A DNA stretch of 64,000 bases from NCBI RefSeq assembly GCF_006716485.1, contig NZ_VFPD01000002.1, forward strand, positions 426,496-490,495, written 5' to 3'. Source of the stretch: Chryseobacterium aquifrigidense. GTDB lineage: Bacteria > Bacteroidota > Bacteroidia > Flavobacteriales > Weeksellaceae. The notes beneath the pieces are model-generated. The model searched no databases. It saw only the letters and a list, made by a program, of their open reading frames with translations, and had not been told where the DNA came from. Below are positions 43,258-52,116 of this stretch, in pieces; position 1 is the stretch's first letter, and the number at the start of each line of letters is the position of its first letter. The position numbers and the translations under genes are program-made.

Positions 43258-44802
43258 CTAGCTCATTGGCAGCTTTATCGTGAACGTACTTCCATTTCCT
43301 TTATGAGAGTCTACAATAATCTGTCCTTTGTGCAGTTCTACAATTTTCTTCACGTAAGAAAGGCCTAATCCCTGTCCTTTTACGTTGTGGATATTTCCGG
43401 TTTCTTCCCTGAAGAATTTTTCGAAAATTTTGGTTTTATTCTGGGTATCCATTCCCATTCCTTTATCTGAAATTTCAATCACATACCAGTGTCCTTCATT
43501 TCTTGTTTCCACATGTATTTCCGGTGCCTCAGGAGAATATTTGTTGGCATTATCCAGTAAGTTCACCAGCATATTCGAGATGTGGAATTCGTCTATTTTA
43601 AAATTATACTGAGTAGCATTGAACTTCTGCGTAAGCGTTCCGTTTCTTTGCTGTACAATCAGATTGAAAGATTCTGTTGTTTTTTTGATCAGTTCCCTTA
43701 CGTTGGCTTCTTTTAAGAACAGTTCCACTTCATTTCGCTCAAGTTTTGACATATTAAGCACATTTTCCACCTGCTTTTTCATCCTTAAGTTTTCCTGCTT
43801 GATCAGTTCGGAGTAGTATTTTACCTTATCCGGATTGGTGGCAATTTTGTCATTAGCCAATGAATCCGTTGCAACAGAAATGGTTGCAAGTGGTGTTTTA
43901 AACTCATGGGACATGTTGTTGATGAAGTCTGTTTTTACTTCAGCAAGTTTTTTCTGTCTCATCATATAATTGATGGAAATAATATAAATTCCAAGAATGG
44001 TAAGGAGAGAAAGGAATGTTCCCAAAAGCATCGGCCAGTTGTTCATCGCCAGTGAATATTCTTTTTTAGGGAATACCAATGCAAGGCTGTATAACGTATT
44101 TTTCTTATCGGCAAAAAGAGGAAAGCTGTAGGTATTGCTGTCTTTCTTTTCTTTATAAGCCTTATTGGCAATGCTGGTAAGTTTATTATTACGATCCAGA
44201 ACTCCATATCCGAATTTGGCAGTGATCCCTCGTATTTTAAGTTCTTTGGCAATAACAGAGTCCAATGTTTTCGGATCTACTCTTTTAGTAATAGGAAGGT
44301 TATTTCCATATACTTTCACAAACTCTTTCATGGAGTAATCTCCCGTTTCAATCTCCTGATTGATATCTTGCGTTAATAGTTCGCGATTGGTGGTATCTCT
44401 TTTTATTTTATAAGCAGCTTCGTCTGTATACAATGTGGTCAGCTTAATAGAATCTCCTTTTTGAGAAATCGGAAGCTGTGTTTTTTCAATAATATTTTTG
44501 GAATAAATAATCTGTCTTTGAGTACCAGAGTCTTCCACTTGCTGAATTGTAGTTAAAGAAGGCTGTTTGCTATTTGCAAGAATATTTTTTCTGAAATCTT
44601 TATAATCCTGGTTCAGGTATTTGTCAGCTTCAATTTCTTCAATACTTTTTGAAGTACTTTCCAAAACCGCATACACTTTATTTGAAAAATCCTGTTCCAG
44701 TACTCCGTAATAGCCTTTCAACCAATAAAATTGGAGCGTTACAAAGACAATCAGTGAGATCGTCATAAACACTGAAATTATTGGGATGAATTTGTTATTC
44801 AT
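43258..44802 (-). CDS. Sensor histidine kinase (RprX-like)
   Basis: The 514-residue kinase has TM1 at about residues 5-28, a large periplasmic domain (about 30-255), TM2 at 256-279, a dimerisation domain with His299 in NNMSHEFKTPLATISVATDS, N-box NLLDNANKYSPEAP, and G-boxes DKGMGMD and GQGLGLSYV. There is no obvious HAMP between TM2 and the H-box, as in RprX. The signal is unknown. Position just upstream of the metal cassette makes envelope or metal stress possible, but this is only context. Confidence 0.9.
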   Translation of the reverse strand: MNNKFIPIISVFMTISLIVFVTLQFYWLKGYYGVLEQDFSNKVYAVLESTSKSIEEIEADKYLNQDYKDFRKNILANSKQPSLTTIQQVEDSGTQRQIIYSKNIIEKTQLPISQKGDSIKLTTLYTDEAAYKIKRDTTNRELLTQDINQEIETGDYSMKEFVKVYGNNLPITKRVDPKTLDSVIAKELKIRGITAKFGYGVLDRNNKLTSIANKAYKEKKDSNTYSFPLFADKKNTLYSLALVFPKKEYSLAMNNWPMLLGTFLSLLTILGIYIISINYMMRQKKLAEVKTDFINNMSHEFKTPLATISVATDSLANDKIATNPDKVKYYSELIKQENLRMKKQVENVLNMSKLERNEVELFLKEANVRELIKKTTESFNLIVQQRNGTLTQKFNATQYNFKIDEFHISNMLVNLLDNANKYSPEAPEIHVETRNEGHWYVIEISDKGMGMDTQNKTKIFEKFFREETGNIHNVKGQGLGLSYVKKIVELHKGQIIVDSHKGNGSTFTIKLPMS

Positions 44803-45003
44803 TATTTTATTATATAGGTTTTGGAAAAATGAATGTTAAAATTAATTGTTTTAAGAGTACATAAACAAAAAACGAGCCAAAAAATTGTTTTTTTTTTCTT
44901 AAAAGAGTGTTTTTTAACAATTATTTATGAATTATCTCTTACTTGTCATATGAAAAGTCCCTTTCAATAAATAAAGTGCTAACTTTATTAAAAATAAATA
45001 TTT

Positions 45004-45495
45004 ATGGAATCTAATATCATTTTCAACAAAGATTTTGATGCGCCCAGCACGTATGTCATGAAGATTTATAAGGCTGATGTTTCAACAGTGTGGAAGTATT
45101 TTACAGAAGCCAGATTATTGGATCAATGGTGGGGACCCAAGCCATGGAAGTGTGAAACAGTAAGCCAGGATTTCAAAGAAGGAGGGATCTGGATGTATAC
45201 CATGGTAGGACCAAATGGTGAAAAAGGACCAATGTATGCTCAAACTCAATATGGAGAAATTACAGAACACAGAAGTCTTGACTGGATGAGTGCATTCTGT
45301 GATGAAAAAGGGAATGTCAACGAAGATTTTCCAAGATCTAAATGGCTGATTGGCTTTACCGGAGTGGAGGAAGGAACTAAAGTAACGATCAATATCCATT
45401 ACCATTCTCCTGAAATTATGAGAAAGCTCATGGACATGGGATTTGAAGAAGGATTTAAAATGGGCCTTAATCAATTGGAAGAATTGATTGGATAA
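45004..45495 (+). CDS. SRPBCC (AHSA1-like) domain protein
   Basis: The 163-residue cytoplasmic protein belongs to the START/SRPBCC superfamily. Typical features are VSTVWKYFTEARLLDQWWGPKPW, GGIWMYTMVGPNGEK, and the C-terminal amphipathic helix GFEEGFKMGLNQLEELI. Such proteins bind hydrophobic ligands in a deep cavity; many are annotated as activators of Hsp90 ATPase, though bacterial functions are mostly unknown. The gene stands alone and ends in a strong terminator. Confidence 0.85.
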   Translation: MESNIIFNKDFDAPSTYVMKIYKADVSTVWKYFTEARLLDQWWGPKPWKCETVSQDFKEGGIWMYTMVGPNGEKGPMYAQTQYGEITEHRSLDWMSAFCDEKGNVNEDFPRSKWLIGFTGVEEGTKVTINIHYHSPEIMRKLMDMGFEEGFKMGLNQLEELIG

Positions 45496-45524
45496 ATGTG
45501 AATATGTAAAAATAATCGGTTATA

Positions 45525-45560
45525 AAAAAGAGGATTTTCCATTGGAAAATCCTCTTTTAT
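45525..45560 (+). terminator. Hairpin terminator
   Basis: The AAAAGAGGATTTTCC/GGAAAATCCTCTTTT stem with a T-rich end, downstream of the SRPBCC gene and facing the converging small gene. Confidence 0.85.
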
Positions 45561-45601
45561 TTATTGACAGGAATTAATTTCCTGCTTCCATCTTCCCGCT
45601 T

Positions 45602-45943
45602 TTACAAAAGCTCCTCCTCCTGAAAGTATTGGATAATTGCTTTTTTCATCAGCAATGTCTGCTCATTAGGCTTTAATTCCGGAAGTTCTTCCAGGCTTTC
45701 AAACTGCGGCCATCCGTCTTCATAGTGTGTAAATTTATAATATCCAAAAGGCTCAAGCAGTCTGCAGACTGCAATATGAATCAGGTTTACCTTGTCTTCT
45801 TTTGTATATTTTTGCTGGCCGCTTCCCAGCTCCTGAAGCCCTATCAGAAATAAAAGGGTTTCAATGGGTGGGTTTTTCTCCGTCTGGAAATTGTCTTCAA
45901 AGAATTGTTCTATTTTTTTCCAGTATTCAGCTTCGTTGATCAT
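45602..45943 (-). CDS. Conserved hypothetical protein
   Basis: This acidic 113-residue protein has no signal peptide or membrane segment. Recognisable words are NPPIETLLFLIGLQELGSG and DKVNLIHIAVCRLLEPFGYY, then DGWPQFESLEELP. I cannot assign a domain; the pattern occurs as a small conserved Bacteroidota protein. Its start overlaps the stop of the oligopeptidase gene by 4 bases, so it is translated from the same message and may support that enzyme. Confidence 0.7.
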   Translation of the reverse strand: MINEAEYWKKIEQFFEDNFQTEKNPPIETLLFLIGLQELGSGQQKYTKEDKVNLIHIAVCRLLEPFGYYKFTHYEDGWPQFESLEELPELKPNEQTLLMKKAIIQYFQEEELL

Positions 45944-47988
45944 TCTTTTTGATTTTCTAATTTTAATAAAAACGCGAATTCCAACGCATCTTCCTTCAGA
46001 GATTCAAATCTTCCGCTTGCCCCTCCATGTCCGGAGCTCATATCAGTTTTGAAAACTAAAATATTATCGTCAGTTTTTAATTCTCTCAGTTTTGCCGTCC
46101 ACTTTGCAGGTTCCCAGTACTGCACCTGAGAATCGTGGAATCCTGTAGTGATCAGCATATGAGGGTAGTCTTTAGCTTCTACATTATCGTAAGGAGAGTA
46201 GTCTTTCATATAATGATAATATTCCTCGTCATTTGGATTTCCCCATTCATCATATTCTCCGGTTGTCAAAGGAATCGTATCATCCAACATTGTTGTAACA
46301 ACATCTACAAAAGGTACCTGTGCCACAATTCCGTTGAATAACAGAGGTTCATAATTGACCACAGCACCTACCAACAAACCGCCTGCGCTTCCTCCCATTG
46401 CATACATATGCTTTGAGGAAGTATAATTTTCTTTGATCAGATATTTCCCTGCGTCAATAAAATCAAAGAATGTATTTTTTTTGAACAACATTTTTCCATC
46501 TTCATACCATTCTCTTCCCAAATATTCACCACCACGAATGTGAGCAATAGCATAGATAAAACCTCTGTCCAGGATGGATAGTCTTACATTCGAAAAGCTG
46601 GCATCAACAGTATGTCCATAACTTCCGTATCCATACAGAAGAAGAGGAGTGTCAGGTGATTTTTTAGTGTCTTTATGATATACCAGGGAAATAGGAACTT
46701 TTGTCTTTCCATCTCTTGAATCTGCCCAGATTCTCTCTGAAATATAATTTTCAGGAGCAAACTTTCCACCCAAAACTTCCTGTTGTTTCAGAAGCTTTGT
46801 AGTCTTATCCTTCATGTTATATTCATAGGTGGAGCTTGGTTGTGTAAGAGAGGTGTAACCGTAACGTAAAATCTCTGTATCAAATTCCAGATTAATCCCG
46901 ATATAGGCTGTATAAGTAGGGTCGGAAAAAGGTAAGTAGTAAGATTCCTGGGTTTTCTCATCAATGATTTTGATCTGAAGCAGTCCTCTTTCTCTTTCTT
47001 CCAACACCAGATAATCTTTAAAGATTTCAAAACCTTCCAGTAAAACTTCAGCACGGTGTGGAATGACATCAATCCAGTTTTCCATACTGCAGTTATCAAT
47101 CTTTGTTTTTACAATCTTGAAATTGATCGCATCATCAGCATTCGTAATGATATAAAACTCATCTTCATAATGCTCTACAGAATATTCAAGATCATCTATT
47201 CTTGGCTGGATCACTTTCCATTCTGCAAATACATCATCAGACGGGATAAAGCGGTGTTCATCAGAAATAGTGCTTGAGCTGGCAATGAAAATATACTCTA
47301 ACGATTTTGTCTTAAATACATTAACATCAAAAGTCTCATCCTCTTCATGGAAAATCAGAACATCATCTGCTGAATCTGTCCCAAGTTGATGTCTGTACAC
47401 CTGAAATGCACGAAGGCTTTTATCTTTTCTGATGTAAAAAATATGCTGGTTGTCATTTGCCCAGACAGCTTTTCCTGTAGTATTAGGAATGGTGTCTGGC
47501 AAAATTTCTCCTGTCTTTAAGTTTTTAAAATTCAGGGTATAAATTCTTCTACCTACATCATCCGAAGAAAAAGAAGCCAGTTTGTTACTTGGGCTTACTG
47601 CTACACTTCCTACTTCAAAAAACTCTTTGCCCTCTGCCAGGATATTAACGTCAAGTACAATTTCCTCTTCGTTATCCAGGCTTTTATACTTTCTGCAGAA
47701 AATAGGATATTCTTTGCCTTCCTCATAACGCACAATATACCAATACTCATTAAAGAAATAAGGCAGAGACTCGTCATCTTTTTTATAGCGGGCTTTCATC
47801 TCTTCGAAAAGCTCTTCCTGAAGAGCTTCTGTATCTTTCATGATGAATTCCTCGTAGGCATTTTCCTCCTCAATATATTTGATAACTTCAGGGTTTTCCC
47901 TTTCATTCAACCAAAAGTAATTATCGGTTCTTTTATCACCGTGTTTTTCTAGTATTTTTTCAATTTTTTTTGCCTGTGGAGCTTTCAT
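45940..47988 (-). CDS. ptrB: S9A-family oligopeptidase (oligopeptidase B-like)
   Basis: The 682-residue cytoplasmic serine peptidase cleaves short peptides, in PtrB after basic residues. An N-terminal beta-propeller (about residues 70-400) covers a C-terminal alpha/beta hydrolase. The nucleophile motif is MGGSAGGLLVGAV, the acid side includes TGFHDSQVQYWEP, and the His is in SSGHGGASGR near the C-terminus. The start MKAPQAKKIEKILEKHG fits the family. A minus-strand -7 box TAAATTTG (48095-48088) lies about 100 bases upstream. Confidence 0.9.
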   Translation of the reverse strand: MKAPQAKKIEKILEKHGDKRTDNYFWLNERENPEVIKYIEEENAYEEFIMKDTEALQEELFEEMKARYKKDDESLPYFFNEYWYIVRYEEGKEYPIFCRKYKSLDNEEEIVLDVNILAEGKEFFEVGSVAVSPSNKLASFSSDDVGRRIYTLNFKNLKTGEILPDTIPNTTGKAVWANDNQHIFYIRKDKSLRAFQVYRHQLGTDSADDVLIFHEEDETFDVNVFKTKSLEYIFIASSSTISDEHRFIPSDDVFAEWKVIQPRIDDLEYSVEHYEDEFYIITNADDAINFKIVKTKIDNCSMENWIDVIPHRAEVLLEGFEIFKDYLVLEERERGLLQIKIIDEKTQESYYLPFSDPTYTAYIGINLEFDTEILRYGYTSLTQPSSTYEYNMKDKTTKLLKQQEVLGGKFAPENYISERIWADSRDGKTKVPISLVYHKDTKKSPDTPLLLYGYGSYGHTVDASFSNVRLSILDRGFIYAIAHIRGGEYLGREWYEDGKMLFKKNTFFDFIDAGKYLIKENYTSSKHMYAMGGSAGGLLVGAVVNYEPLLFNGIVAQVPFVDVVTTMLDDTIPLTTGEYDEWGNPNDEEYYHYMKDYSPYDNVEAKDYPHMLITTGFHDSQVQYWEPAKWTAKLRELKTDDNILVFKTDMSSGHGGASGRFESLKEDALEFAFLLKLENQKE

Positions 47989-48087
47989 CCGGGGTATTTT
48001 TATTTTTTTTAATTGAATACAATCTTATACTTTTTCCTCTGAAAGTAAGTAATTTAAGCAAAAACCAATTCAATATTAATTTTTGTT

Positions 48088-48095
48088 CAAATTTA
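48088..48095 (-). promoter_or_regulatory. -7 element for the oligopeptidase gene
   Basis: CAAATTTA on the plus strand reads TAAATTTG on the minus strand, an exact consensus match, directly after the hemD terminator. Confidence 0.45.
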
Positions 48096-48098
48096 GGT

Positions 48099-48135
48099 AA
48101 AAAAAAACCATCTTTCCTTTATTGAAAAGATGGTT
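48099..48135 (-). terminator. Terminator of the hemD unit
   Basis: AACCATCTTTC/GAAAAGATGGTT stem (48106-48116 and 48124-48135) followed on the minus strand by a run of T (A-run 48099-48107). Confidence 0.7.
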
Positions 48136-48158
48136 GATGGTATTTTTATAATTAAAGC

Positions 48159-48902
48159 CTATTTGTGAAGTGCTTTAATATACTTTTCAAGGGCCATTGT
48201 CATAGAAGGAGTTTCCTTCGTAGGTGCCATTAAATCTACTTTTAATCCTGCTTCTTCTGCAGCTGCCAAAGTCGTGTTTCCGAAAACTCCGATCTTGGTT
48301 TCATCCTGCTTGAAATCCGGAAAATTCTGTTGTAGAGATTTGATTCCCTGCGGACTGAAGAAAATCAGCATGTCATAATCTTTGACATTGATATCTGTAA
48401 GATCGCTGCATACGGTACGGTACATAATTGCTCTTGTCCAGTCTACATTAGATGCATCCATGGTTTTTACAATATCCGGACTCAAAACATCTGAAGATGG
48501 CAACAGATATTTTTCAGTTGGAAACTTTTTGAAAAGAGGAAGCAGGTCTGAGAAGTTCTTCTCCCCAAAGCTGATTTTTCTTTTTCTGTACACGATGTGC
48601 TTTTGAAGATAGTTGGCAATTGCTTCCGACTGGCAGATGTATCTCATCGTATCCGGAACAGCAAAACGCAATTCCTCTGCTAGTCTGAAGTAATGGTCAA
48701 TCGCATTTTTACTGGTAAAAATAATACCGGTATACTGCGTCAGATCTATTTTCTGTGTTCTGAGCTCTTTATTGTCAACCCCTTCGACGTGGATAAATGG
48801 ACGGAAATCAATCTTTATTTTTTCCTTCTTCGCTATATCCAGATATGGAGAAGACTCACTAGGCGCTGGTTGAGAAACCAATATAGACTTTATTCTCATC
48901 AT
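48159..48902 (-). CDS. hemD: Uroporphyrinogen-III synthase
   Basis: The 247-residue cytoplasmic enzyme cyclises hydroxymethylbilane to uroporphyrinogen III in haem synthesis. It shows the two-lobed HemD layout: YTGIIFTSKNAIDHYF in the first lobe, and VDWTRAIMYRTV, YDMLIFFSPQGIKSL and IGVFGNTTLAAAEEAGL in the second. Sequence identity in this family is always low, so the assignment rests on pattern and on the neighbour: in Bacteroidota hemD commonly follows the DUF4271 gene, 9 bases away here. A start one codon later (48899) is equally possible. Confidence 0.88.
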   Translation of the reverse strand: MMRIKSILVSQPAPSESSPYLDIAKKEKIKIDFRPFIHVEGVDNKELRTQKIDLTQYTGIIFTSKNAIDHYFRLAEELRFAVPDTMRYICQSEAIANYLQKHIVYRKRKISFGEKNFSDLLPLFKKFPTEKYLLPSSDVLSPDIVKTMDASNVDWTRAIMYRTVCSDLTDINVKDYDMLIFFSPQGIKSLQQNFPDFKQDETKIGVFGNTTLAAAEEAGLKVDLMAPTKETPSMTMALEKYIKALHK

Positions 48903-48911
48903 TGACTTTTA

Positions 48912-49580
48912 TTAAAAAAATAACAACTTCCAAAGCAATAATAATGGTGCGATTTGGAGGGTGCAAATATACAAAAATTTATAATACCATTTTTCAGGAA
49001 GAATCTTGTTCTTGTGAAATAAATAGAAAAATACTTTGAAAATGAATACAAAAGCAAAGAAACCGAAATAATACAGAAACATTTTATTTCTGTCTATCGG
49101 GAAGTAATAATGGGCTACACAAAGAATTATTAACAAAAATGAAAGGATGAAATAAAACTTTGTGGAGGTAAAATAAAAAATAGTCCATTTTTTTCCATCC
49201 CCAATACTTTGGTAAAATAAAAATCCCAATGCTGACTTTATTAAATAAAAAAGCAGCACTGCCAGCAATGTATATCCAAATTTATTAAGCTGATATCCCA
49301 AAAGCTGAAGATCAGCAATGTATTTCGGTACAATAGGAACGTACTGTGAAATTAATACAGATAGGGTAAGGGTCATTACACAGGACGTGATGATCCAGCT
49401 GGGAAGGTTGTTGCTTGCATCAAAATATTTCTGAAGCAGAAAATCTTTAAGACTGGCATCCCTTTCTATGACGTTCATCATAAAAACATATAAAAATATA
49501 CAGCCCACAAGGATAAAGATTACCCAATCATTATTCTCAGGTATTCTTACGTGATTGATGAAGTGTTGTGATGATGGCAA
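48912..49580 (-). CDS. DUF4271 membrane protein
   Basis: The 222-residue inner-membrane protein has about six hydrophobic helices and a short Lys-rich C-terminal end. It belongs to a Bacteroidota family usually adjacent to hemD; its function is unknown, but a link to haem metabolism is plausible from context. The start is uncertain. There is no ATG before the conserved PENNDWVIFILVG segment, so a TTG at 49580 is used here; other non-ATG starts are possible. Confidence 0.75.
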   Translation of the reverse strand: MPSSQHFINHVRIPENNDWVIFILVGCIFLYVFMMNVIERDASLKDFLLQKYFDASNNLPSWIITSCVMTLTLSVLISQYVPIVPKYIADLQLLGYQLNKFGYTLLAVLLFYLIKSALGFLFYQSIGDGKKWTIFYFTSTKFYFILSFLLIILCVAHYYFPIDRNKMFLYYFGFFAFVFIFKVFFYLFHKNKILPEKWYYKFLYICTLQIAPLLLLWKLLFF

Positions 49581-49804
49581 AATTTAATTTTTTTTATTTA
49601 TTATTTAACTTCAGATAACACAGCCCGGCACAGATTTTCCTGTCACCAGATCCATGAATTTGCAGTTAAAATATTTGCTCTCATCGATTTTACGTATTGT
49701 TCAGATCTGTTGAATAAAAGTTTCTGTTTCATCCGCTTAATCCCCGAGAAATATTTTTGCAAAATTATAGATTATTTTGTATAAAATAAAAAGGTTAAAT
49801 AAAC

Positions 49805-49812
49805 TATCTTTG
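49805..49812 (+). promoter_or_regulatory. -7 element deciding the start of the polyprenol-mannose synthase
   Basis: TATCTTTG, an exact TAnnTTTG match, ends 9 bases before ATG 49822. It lies downstream of an in-frame upstream candidate start at 49777, which therefore cannot be on this transcript. Confidence 0.55.
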
Positions 49813-49821
49813 CAAACTGAA

Positions 49822-50538
49822 ATGAAAAAACTCGTCATCATCCCAACATATAACGAAAAGGAAAATATTGAAAATATTATTTCCGCAGTTTTTGCATTGG
49901 AGGACGACTTTCATATCCTGGTAGTAGATGATTCTTCTCCTGATGGAACAGCAGAAATCGTAAAGGAATTGCAGAAAAAGCATCCACATTATTTACATCT
50001 GTCAATAAGACATGTGAAAGATGGGTTGGGAAAGGCATATATTCATGGGTTTAAATGGGCCATTGAAAACAAATATGATTATATTTTTGAGATGGATGCC
50101 GATTTTTCACACAATCCTAACGATCTGCCAAAACTTTTTGAAGCATGTAAAAATGCAGATATGGCCATTGGTTCCCGTTACTCAAAAGGAGTGAATGTTG
50201 TGAACTGGCCTATGGGAAGAGTGCTGCTTTCTTATTTTGCCTCAAAATATGTAAGGTTTGTATTAGGGCTTCCAATTCATGATACCACTGCAGGATTTGT
50301 ATGTTTTTCAAGAAAAGTATTGGAAGAAATAGGATTAGATAATGTAAAATTAAAAGGATATGGATTTCAGATTGAAATGAAATTCAGAGCTTTTAAAAAA
50401 GGTTTCAGAATTGTAGAAGTACCTATTATATTTACCAACAGAATTTTAGGAGAAAGCAAAATGAATGGAGGAATTATCCATGAAGCTGTTTTTGGAGTGC
50501 TGAACTTAAAATGGAAATCAATCATCAACAGATTATAA
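49822..50538 (+). CDS. Polyprenol monophosphomannose synthase (DPM1-like GT2)
   Basis: The 238-residue GT2 glycosyltransferase adds mannose from GDP-mannose to a polyprenyl phosphate at the inner membrane. Clear marks are VIIPTYNEKENIENI at the start, the DDSSPDGTAE nucleotide site, DADFSHNP (DAD metal motif), and KGYGFQIEMKFRAFKKGF near the C-terminus. It lacks the C-terminal membrane helices of some relatives. The product could supply mannose for lipoglycan or O-glycosylation. The following lipoprotein gene starts 5 bases after the stop, so the two form an operon. Confidence 0.9.
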   Translation: MKKLVIIPTYNEKENIENIISAVFALEDDFHILVVDDSSPDGTAEIVKELQKKHPHYLHLSIRHVKDGLGKAYIHGFKWAIENKYDYIFEMDADFSHNPNDLPKLFEACKNADMAIGSRYSKGVNVVNWPMGRVLLSYFASKYVRFVLGLPIHDTTAGFVCFSRKVLEEIGLDNVKLKGYGFQIEMKFRAFKKGFRIVEVPIIFTNRILGESKMNGGIIHEAVFGVLNLKWKSIINRL

Positions 50539-50543
50539 AACTG

Positions 50544-50912
50544 ATGAAAAAGTTACTCTTTATTTTCGTTTTGTTGGGCTTGTTTTCGTGCGGCGATTAT
50601 ATTGATAAGCCTAAAAATCTAATCGATAAAGATAAGATGGCAGAAATCATTGCTGATCTTGCAATTAACGATCAGGCTATCTTTATCTATCCTGACAAAA
50701 ATATGGAAGCAGGTACAAGAGCTGTTCTGAAATCACATAAGGTAAAGCCTGATGATTTTGTAGGCAGTTTCAAATACTATGTGATTAAAGAAGAAATGGA
50801 TGGGATCACCAATGATGCTCAGGAAATATTGCTGAAAAGAGATCCCAAAGCAGATAAATATGTAAAGGAGAGACTGAAACAGAATGGTGTTGCAATGCCT
50901 GTAGTAAGGTAA
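50544..50912 (+). CDS. DUF4296 lipoprotein
   Basis: The 122-residue lipoprotein has the signal MKKLLFIFVLLGLFSC and the family core NLIDKDKMAEIIADLAINDQA. DUF4296 proteins are restricted to Bacteroidota and of unknown function. They are often found near lipid-carrier or envelope genes, as here after the polyprenol-mannose synthase and before tgt and the LptF/G permease. The ATG at 50544 is preferred over an upstream start inside the previous gene because the signal peptide begins here. Confidence 0.8.
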   Translation: MKKLLFIFVLLGLFSCGDYIDKPKNLIDKDKMAEIIADLAINDQAIFIYPDKNMEAGTRAVLKSHKVKPDDFVGSFKYYVIKEEMDGITNDAQEILLKRDPKADKYVKERLKQNGVAMPVVR

Positions 50913-50979
50913 AATCAGACTGAAAGTTTCTGTCCCATAAAATCACTGAAAAAAACAGTGCATTTAAAAAAGTATAGAG

Positions 50980-52110
50980 ATGAAATTTTTTAATATAGAA
51001 AAAACCTCTGAAGGAAAAGCAAGAGCAGGGGAAATTACCACAGATCACGGGAAGATTCAAACTCCTATTTTTATGCCTGTGGGAACTGTTGCAAGTGTGA
51101 AAACAGTTCATCAGAGAGAATTAAAAGAAGACATTAAGGCTCAGATTATTCTGGGAAATACTTATCACCTATACCTTCGTCCGGGCATGGAAACGATGCA
51201 GGATGCAGGTGGTTTACACAAATTCATGAACTGGGACCTTCCTATTCTTACCGATTCAGGAGGCTTTCAGGTGTTTTCACTGGCGAGTAACAGAAAAATG
51301 ACAGAAGAAGGTGCGAGATTTAAATCTCATATCGACGGAAGTTATCATATGTTCTCTCCGGAAAGATCAATGGAGATTCAAAGACAGATCGGAGCTGACA
51401 TTTTCATGGCTTTCGATGAATGTACTCCTTATCCATGTGATTACAACCAGGCAAAATCATCCATGGAGCTTACCCACCGTTGGCTGAAAAGATGTATTGA
51501 CTGGACGAGTGATAATCCTGAATTATATGGACATAAACAAAGACTTTTCCCGATTGTTCAGGGATCTACTTATTCTGACCTTAGAAAAATTTCTGCAGAA
51601 GTAATTTCTGAAGCAGGAGCAGAAGGAAATGCTATCGGAGGACTTTCCGTTGGAGAGCCAGAAGAAGAAATGTACAGAATCACTGATGAAGTGACAGATA
51701 TCCTTCCGAAAGAAAAACCAAGATACCTGATGGGAGTGGGAACTCCATGGAATATCCTTGAATCTATCGGACTGGGAATTGATATGATGGATTGCGTAAT
51801 GCCAACAAGAAATGCAAGAAATGCAATGCTTTTCACCTGGCAAGGCGTGATGAACCTTAAAAACGAAAAATGGAAACGCGATTTTTCGCCTTTGGATGAA
51901 TTTGGAACCAGTTTTGTAGATCGTGAATATTCAAAAGCGTATCTTCGTCACCTGTTTGTATCTAAAGAATATCTGGCAAAACAGATTGCGTCGATTCATA
52001 ATCTTGCCTTCTATCTTGATTTGGTAAAAGTAGCCAGAGAACACATTATGGCAGGAGATTTTTACGAATGGAAAAACTCTGTGGTACCGGTTCTTAGACA
52101 AAGACTGTAA
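50980..52110 (+). CDS. tgt: tRNA-guanine transglycosylase (Tgt)
   Basis: The 376-residue enzyme exchanges the wobble guanine of GUN tRNAs for preQ1. The catalytic residues are visible: base Asp92 in LTDSGGFQVFSL and nucleophile Asp271 in MDCVMPTRNARNA; GLSVGEP and MGVGTP fit the substrate pocket. Odd point: the zinc-site cysteines of classical Tgt (CxCxxC just before the SRAYLHHL segment) are missing. The region reads DEFGTSFVDREYSKAYLRHL. The matching His340 (IHNLAFY) remains. The LptF/G-type gene follows 6 bases after the stop. Confidence 0.93.
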   Translation: MKFFNIEKTSEGKARAGEITTDHGKIQTPIFMPVGTVASVKTVHQRELKEDIKAQIILGNTYHLYLRPGMETMQDAGGLHKFMNWDLPILTDSGGFQVFSLASNRKMTEEGARFKSHIDGSYHMFSPERSMEIQRQIGADIFMAFDECTPYPCDYNQAKSSMELTHRWLKRCIDWTSDNPELYGHKQRLFPIVQGSTYSDLRKISAEVISEAGAEGNAIGGLSVGEPEEEMYRITDEVTDILPKEKPRYLMGVGTPWNILESIGLGIDMMDCVMPTRNARNAMLFTWQGVMNLKNEKWKRDFSPLDEFGTSFVDREYSKAYLRHLFVSKEYLAKQIASIHNLAFYLDLVKVAREHIMAGDFYEWKNSVVPVLRQRL

Positions 52111-52116
52111 AAGAAT

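Noticed and set aside
49777..49821. Earlier start for the polyprenol-mannose synthase
   Set aside because: The -7 box at 49805-49812 lies downstream of it, and the conserved domain begins at 49822.
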